Below, one piece after another: positions 5,687 through 9,062 of a stretch of 9,062 bases of DNA. Position 1 is the stretch's first letter, and every line of letters starts with the position of its first letter. The DNA is from CAYGWP01 sp964353455. GTDB lineage: Bacteria > Planctomycetota > Phycisphaerae > FEN-1346. The notes beneath the pieces were generated by a model. The model ran no database searches. It was not told the DNA's origin and was given only the letters and a program-made list of their open reading frames with translations. Location: the NCBI GenBank assembly GCA_964353455.1, contig CAYGWP010000409.1, forward strand, positions 1-9,062, given 5' to 3'. The position numbers and the translations under genes are program-made.

Positions 5687-6730
5687 CTATGCCGCCGGCA
5701 GCCAGCCCTTGTGGCTCAAGATATCCCATGCAATGCGAATGTGCTCTTCCTGAAACATCCGTTTGCGGTCGCCCCATGCGTACGTCCTTGCTGCGGCTTC
5801 TTCGGCGGAAGCCGCGCCCTCGCGGGTAGCGACCCAGTGAACCGTCGCCAGGAGTTCCATGCCGAACGGCGTCTCGAATCCGTCGATCAAATCCACAACG
5901 CGGTCAAAGCGGCTGCGCGTATGCGGATGGCTTTCAAGAAACGTCTCAGCCCTTGCGGATGCTTCGGTTTTCAACTCAATCTGCTTGTCGGGTCGGTCCT
6001 CCGCGTCGCCGTATCCTGTGATGAAATGCCCCTCGATGTGGTCCAGCACGTGCCGAAGATTCTCGGCATAAGGACCATACGGCCCCTTGGAGTAACGCAG
6101 CCTCAACCTTTCACCGGCTTCCTGCATGAAGTACATGAGTTTGTGAATCTCCAGGAGCGACACGAACGGGTCCATTACGGCGGCCAGATATCGCCGCATC
6201 AGGCCCAGCAGCGCCGCCCGTCCGACAGTGATGCTTGGGGCCTTCGTGTCCTTGATCATCTTCTCCGCGGCCGGCGCTCCCTTGGGCTCGTAGAGGAGAA
6301 CGCGCACCTCTGCCAGTCCGCGGAAGGCATTCTCGATCATCGGCCGCACTTCTTCCCAGTCAAGTCCCCCCAATCCGCAGCCCAGGGGTGGTATGGCTAG
6401 CGAGTGGATGCCACGGCGGTTAACCTCTGTCACCAGGGCATGGAGTCCGGACTTGATGTACTCCATACGACTCTTGCCCTTCCAATGGCGCTTCGTAGGG
6501 AAGTTGATGACATACCGGGGATTCTGGAGCCGATGCAGGTCATGAACGAGCATCATGCCGGGACGGACCTCTCCTCGTTTGCAGGCGGCCTCATAGGCCG
6601 TGAAATTCTCCGGAAAGGCCTTTCGGAATTGCAGAGCGATGCCGCGCCCCATAATGCCCACGCAATTGACCGTGTTGACCAGGGCCTCGACGTCGGCATT
6701 CAAGATGTCGCCATGTCTTAACTCAATCAT
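5687..6730 (-). CDS. darG: DarG, macrodomain antitoxin of DarTG
   Basis: DarG reverses and blocks the action of DarT. Its N-terminal macrodomain removes ADP-ribose from thymidine in DNA, and its C-terminal domain binds DarT directly. The macrodomain (about 1-155) shows GDILNADVEALVNTVNCVG (7-25), GRGIALQFRKAFP (28-40), INFPTKRHW (75-83) and IPPLGCGLGGLDW (113-125). Asn22 and Lys80 align with the catalytic residues described for the Thermus enzyme. The C-terminal part (about 165-347) has LLEIHKLMYFMQEAGE and RYSKGPYGPYAENLRHVLDHIEGH, typical of full-length DarG. The ATG at 6730 fits the family start MIELRHGD and has AGGA 8 nt upstream; an in-frame GTG at 6760 would overlap darT and add ten untypical residues. 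It starts 17 nt after darT, in the usual toxin-first order. Confidence 0.95.
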   Translation of the reverse strand: MIELRHGDILNADVEALVNTVNCVGIMGRGIALQFRKAFPENFTAYEAACKRGEVRPGMMLVHDLHRLQNPRYVINFPTKRHWKGKSRMEYIKSGLHALVTEVNRRGIHSLAIPPLGCGLGGLDWEEVRPMIENAFRGLAEVRVLLYEPKGAPAAEKMIKDTKAPSITVGRAALLGLMRRYLAAVMDPFVSLLEIHKLMYFMQEAGERLRLRYSKGPYGPYAENLRHVLDHIEGHFITGYGDAEDRPDKQIELKTEASARAETFLESHPHTRSRFDRVVDLIDGFETPFGMELLATVHWVATREGAASAEEAAARTYAWGDRKRMFQEEHIRIAWDILSHKGWLPAA

Positions 6731-6747
6731 CGCTTGAGTCCTTGAGT

Positions 6748-7398
6748 TTAGTAGTACCACCCGGGTTCCACATTCACCGGAGGCTTATGAGCCGCACCTG
6801 CCAATGCTTCCTCGGCCTCTTGCCGAATCGCCGCATCCAATACGCCGATTGCTTCCACCAGTGTCCACGGAAAGGACTCGTAAACCAGGAACTCGGCTTG
6901 CTTGCCTTCCCTGACGGTCATATCTCGAAAATCGGTCGCTTGCACGGCCGGCCAATCCACCTCTTGCAGATTATCCAGTTTCTTATAGAACTTGGCAAGG
7001 TAGGCGCCGGCGTTGCGATCGGAAAACGCCCAGCGAACGTTGTTCTCATCGGCCCAGCGGACGGTCGCCGCCAGGTCGGCTTGCAGATGCACGATGGGTC
7101 GTTGTCCTTCGTGGTAATCCAGTTCCGGGTGGTTGCCCTTGTGCAGGATGTAGAGCATGATCGACCGCGGGCAGAAGTAGAAGGGGACGTACTGGCCAAC
7201 CTTTGTCCCTGGATGGCAACTGACGTTCAACTTGGCCAGCCGCCGCCGCTTGATCTTGGCCATGCCGACGATGGCGCACTGCAATTCCTCTTCAATCCGC
7301 TTGGTGTCCGACCAGATCGCCCCGGCCTTCACTATCTGCGACAGGTTCCTCAAGTGCGTGACGTGGTAAATCTTCGGGTTGGCTGGAATGCGGGCCAT
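6748..7398 (-). CDS. darT: DarT, single-stranded DNA thymidine ADP-ribosyltransferase toxin
   Basis: DarT transfers ADP-ribose from NAD+ to thymidine in single-stranded DNA, halting replication; with DarG it acts as a toxin-antitoxin and anti-phage system. The 216-residue product is of normal length and matches the family (DUF4433) throughout: IYHVTHLRNLSQIVKAGAIWSD (starting 10), CHPGTKVGQYVPFYFCPRS (61-79), MLYILHKGNHPEL (81-93), PIVHLQADL, WAFSDRNAGAY (123-133), ATDFRD (154-159), GKQAEFLVYESFPW (165 on). Glu169 in KQAEFLV corresponds to the catalytic Glu, and IKRRRL (49-54) holds the likely counterpart of the essential Arg. The toxin thus looks active. The start at 7398 has GAGGG very close upstream. 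It follows AMMECR1 by 70 nt with no clear promoter, so it may be transcribed with it. Base composition is visibly less GC-rich than in folC or aroB. Confidence 0.95.
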   Translation of the reverse strand: MARIPANPKIYHVTHLRNLSQIVKAGAIWSDTKRIEEELQCAIVGMAKIKRRRLAKLNVSCHPGTKVGQYVPFYFCPRSIMLYILHKGNHPELDYHEGQRPIVHLQADLAATVRWADENNVRWAFSDRNAGAYLAKFYKKLDNLQEVDWPAVQATDFRDMTVREGKQAEFLVYESFPWTLVEAIGVLDAAIRQEAEEALAGAAHKPPVNVEPGWYY

Positions 7399-7434
7399 GT
7401 TCCCTCAGTTTCCCTGCATGCGAGTGGAGCCTTG

Positions 7435-7459
7435 GCCGCCTGCTTCGCTTCCTGGCGGC
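7435..7459. repeat. Small inverted repeat between AMMECR1 and darT
   Basis: GCCGCC and GGCGGC arms (6 bp) with a 13-nt loop lie in the 70-nt gap. No T-run follows, so it is not an intrinsic terminator. Confidence 0.35.
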
Positions 7460-7468
7460 AAAACATGG

Positions 7469-8038
7469 TCAGGGCCGCTCCTCGTCTTCTTTCTCCCCGA
7501 AGACCTCGGCCTCGAAGCGATAGACCGCGACCTCGGGCCATCTCCATGCGTCGGCAGGCAGGCCGGCCTTGCCCGCGGCGCAGTGCGAGAGGAACTCCTC
7601 CAGCGACCACCCGGTCTCTGTGGCGACCTGCGGCAGGAAGCAGCCGGACCCGAGCGGCCCGTCGATGCAGATGCCGTGGCGTCCCAGTTCGATCTCATTC
7701 ATCGGGTCCTGGATCCGCTCGAGCGGCGTGAGGACCGAGATCTCGATGTCGATCTTCGGGAGTTCCTCCGCCGTCACGGGCCGGTCCAGGAACCGCGGGT
7801 CTCGCAGGGCGGCCGACGCCATCTCCATCACCGTTTTGTAGAGTGGAGCGCGCGAGCCGAACGTGCCGATGCACCCGCGCAGGCGCCCCTGGTTCTTCAG
7901 CGTCACGAAGCAGCCGCAAGGCGCCTTGAGGGCCGGCGAATCCACGGCGGGCGGAGGATTGCGGTCGCCGGCCAGCGCCGCCTCGATCGTCTGGCGCGCC
8001 ATAGCCAGGAGCGTCTTTCGTTCGTCGATGGTCAGCAT
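7469..8038 (-). CDS. AMMECR1-domain protein
   Basis: The biochemical role of this widespread family is unsettled. The 189-residue product covers a complete AMMECR1 domain: APCGCFVTLKNQGRLRGCIG with the family signature LRGCIG at 53-58, SAALRDPRF, IDIEISVLTPLERI, GRHGICIDGPLGSGCFLPQVATE-type segment and GWSLEEFLSHCAAGKAGLP near the end. In many bacteria the domain occurs with Memo-like and radical SAM proteins (AmmeMemoRadiSam), but neither partner is in this window. The ATG at 8038 overlaps the stop of the yqaA-like gene by 7 nt (ATGCTGA) and has GGAGG 7 nt upstream, so the two are very probably translated together. darT follows after 70 nt. Identity of the domain is firm; function is unknown. 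Confidence 0.93.
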   Translation of the reverse strand: MLTIDERKTLLAMARQTIEAALAGDRNPPPAVDSPALKAPCGCFVTLKNQGRLRGCIGTFGSRAPLYKTVMEMASAALRDPRFLDRPVTAEELPKIDIEISVLTPLERIQDPMNEIELGRHGICIDGPLGSGCFLPQVATETGWSLEEFLSHCAAGKAGLPADAWRWPEVAVYRFEAEVFGEKEDEERP

Positions 8039-8760
8039 GGCTTGCCTCCCAACAGTTGGCCCAGACACTTGATGCCCAGCATGGCCAGCAGGATCAGGAC
8101 ACCGACGCCGAAGACGACCCAGTTGAAGTACTTGTCGATGAACCCTTTGGCCCGGATTCCGTACGCGTAGATGAGCCAGCCGATGATCATGTACCGCAAT
8201 TTTCTGAAGATGACCGTGGCAGCCAGGAAGGTCAGCCAGTGGACCTCCGCGAACCCCGCGATCCAGGCGAACACCTTGTACGGTATCGGGGCGATCGCGC
8301 CCAGGGCGACCGCCCAGAAACCATACTGGCGGAACAGGTCCAGCGCCCACCGCGCATTATCCTCCAGGTGCATGCCGAGCCATGCCATGTGCAGGTCGAG
8401 CCAGGCCATTACGCCCAGGACGCGCTCCTCGCCGACCCACGCGCCGACGATCATGGCGAACATGGCGCCGAACGTGCTCCAGAAGGTGCAGTTGATCGCA
8501 TACCAGAAACTGCGTTTCGGCTTCCCCAGGCAGAGGGCCACCAGGAGCGGGTCCACCGGAATGGGGAACCACACGGCTTCGGAGAAGGCCGCCACAGCCA
8601 GGGCCTCGCCGGCGTACTTCGTTTCGGCCCAGTGGAGCATCCACTCGTACAGGCGCCGGACCGGCCTCATCAGTCGCGCGGTCCAGTGGACCTGGATTTC
8701 CGACTGGATGATCTTGTCGGTGACGCCCGTCGGGGCAGCGGACTTATCCTCAGTTGACAA
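8032..8760 (-). CDS. YqaA/DedA-type membrane protein
   Basis: A polytopic inner-membrane protein of the YqaA/VTT (DedA-like) group; related DedA proteins are linked to lipid carrier or lipid transport and envelope maintenance, but this subgroup is poorly defined. The 242-residue product has hydrophobic segments around YAGEALAVAAFSEAVWFPIP, FGAMFAMIVGAWVG, YGFWAVALGAIAPIPYKVFA, LTFLAATVIF and VVFGVGVLILLAMLG. The motifs FPIPVDPLL, APIPYKVF and FRKLRY are those expected of the group. The reading frame opens at TTG (8760), with AAAGG 8 nt upstream and an in-frame stop just before it. An ATG at 8670 (MRPVRRLYEW) is closer to the usual family start but lacks a ribosome binding site, so the start is uncertain. 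First gene of the collinear yqaA-like-AMMECR1-darT-darG set. Confidence 0.85.
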   Translation of the reverse strand: MSTEDKSAAPTGVTDKIIQSEIQVHWTARLMRPVRRLYEWMLHWAETKYAGEALAVAAFSEAVWFPIPVDPLLVALCLGKPKRSFWYAINCTFWSTFGAMFAMIVGAWVGEERVLGVMAWLDLHMAWLGMHLEDNARWALDLFRQYGFWAVALGAIAPIPYKVFAWIAGFAEVHWLTFLAATVIFRKLRYMIIGWLIYAYGIRAKGFIDKYFNWVVFGVGVLILLAMLGIKCLGQLLGGKPC

Positions 8761-8768
8761 ACCAGCAG

Positions 8769-8871
8769 CCTTTCATTCTCGCCCCGGAAGGCGGGGCGGC
8801 TTGCCGGGACCATCGCTATGCCACGCCAAGTGTATGTTGCCGCGCGACGGGCGGCAAGGCAAAATGAAAGG
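8769..8871 (-). promoter_or_regulatory. Candidate structured leader of the yqaA-like gene
   Basis: A 9-bp inverted repeat (8769-8777 / 8863-8871, CCTTTCATT and AATGAAAGG) encloses three smaller hairpins: 8781-8786 / 8792-8797, 8797-8800 / 8803-8806 (these two share position 8797, so they compete at that base) and 8837-8843 / 8851-8857. In the minus-strand transcript the proximal arm contains the AAAGG ribosome binding site of the TTG start at 8760, so the closing stem would hide it. The design is riboswitch-like or translational-control-like, but no known class is recognised and no convincing minus-strand promoter was found upstream. Confidence 0.3.
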
Positions 8872-8875
8872 TCCG

Positions 8876-8905
8876 TTGACTTTCGGGCTACCCATTGGCG
8901 ATAAT
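8876..8905 (+). promoter_or_regulatory. Promoter of ispE
   Basis: TTGACT (8876-8881, 5 of 6), an 18-nt spacer and GATAAT (8900-8905, 5 of 6). Transcription would start near 8912 and give a leader of about 74 nt before the ispE ATG. Confidence 0.6.
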
Positions 8906-8985
8906 TGATAGAAGAGGGCTGCCGTAGTCGGCATTCGGCGTCGGAACGGTCCTTGCGGCATTTCACCTCCGACGAAGGCGGTCAC

Positions 8986-9062
8986 ATGATCGACATCGGC
9001 CAATCCGGTTGTACTGTGACGGCTAGCGCGCCCGCCAAGGTGAATCTCACGCTCCGGGTCAT
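8986..9062 (+). CDS. ispE: 4-diphosphocytidyl-2-C-methyl-D-erythritol kinase, N-terminal end
   Basis: Only 25 codons lie inside the window. The product begins MIDIGQSGCTVTAS and continues APAKVNLTLRV, the characteristic first strand of IspE, a GHMP-family kinase of the non-mevalonate (MEP) isoprenoid pathway that phosphorylates CDP-methylerythritol. The Lys in PAKVNL (residue 18) corresponds to the conserved active-site Lys near the IspE N-terminus. The ATG at 8986 has GAAGG about 7 nt upstream and follows a good promoter. The gene is divergent from the yqaA-like gene. The motif is short, so another GHMP kinase is possible but less likely. Confidence 0.82.
   Translation, partial: MIDIGQSGCTVTASAPAKVNLTLRV

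Noticed and set aside
6731..6760. GTG start of darG at 6760
   Set aside because: It overlaps the end of darT and adds ten residues not seen in the family; the ATG at 6730 has an AGGA site and gives the canonical MIEL start.
7350..7610. Minus-strand ORF beginning just after the AMMECR1 stop (MFCRQEAKQ...)
   Set aside because: It overlaps AMMECR1 and the start of darT in another frame, has no good ribosome binding site and no recognisable features.
1..9062. tRNA, rRNA, insertion sequence transposase, CRISPR array or attachment site
   Set aside because: None could be supported on either strand. The mobile-like signals are limited to short non-coding palindromic repeats.

Overview
The window is GC-rich DNA from a bacterium. 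Dense genes, GTG/TTG starts, weak or variable Shine-Dalgarno sites and palindromic intergenic repeats fit a Planctomycetota-type genome, but that is an inference: no rRNA or marker settles the taxonomy. Nine protein families are recognisable: PdxJ (partial), DprA, AroB, FolC, DarG, DarT, AMMECR1, a YqaA/DedA-type membrane protein and IspE (partial). There is also an unrecognised exported membrane protein and a candidate very basic 26-residue peptide.

Left block (1-3680, minus strand). A good sigma70-type promoter (3652-3680) reads leftwards into an exported single-pass membrane protein, which overlaps aroB by 110 nt. dprA, the small basic ORF and pdxJ follow. Two near-identical copies of a repeat (heptamer array plus 42-bp core) sit directly after the stop codons of aroB and dprA. 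The small ORF has its own promoter, an inverted repeat at the expected transcription start, and a good ribosome binding site; pdxJ begins 45 nt after its stop.

Central block (3633-5508). A 520-nt divergent spacer holds a 107-bp nested palindromic element, a strong intrinsic terminator pointing left with no gene ahead of it (candidate small RNA), and a perfect TATAAT box for folC. folC is intact but has Gly in place of the usual Asp of the GGRLDATN motif.

Right block (5509-8760, minus strand). yqaA-like, AMMECR1, darT and darG are collinear. darTG encodes a DNA thymidine ADP-ribosyltransferase toxin and its macrodomain antitoxin, a phage-defence toxin-antitoxin pair, with catalytic residues present. 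It looks less GC-rich than its flanks, as if acquired. Between the convergent folC and darG ends lie two 49-bp tandem units, each a long hairpin, whose loops are complementary.

Right edge (8761-9062). A divergent spacer carries a good plus-strand promoter for ispE and a set of hairpins enclosed by a 9-bp inverted repeat that covers the putative ribosome binding site of the yqaA-like gene.

Functionally, housekeeping biosynthesis (shikimate, folate, vitamin B6, isoprenoid) and DNA uptake/recombination (DprA) surround an acquired DarTG defence module. The best candidates for undescribed biology are the small basic ORF with its regulatory site, the orphan-terminator RNA, and the palindromic repeat families.
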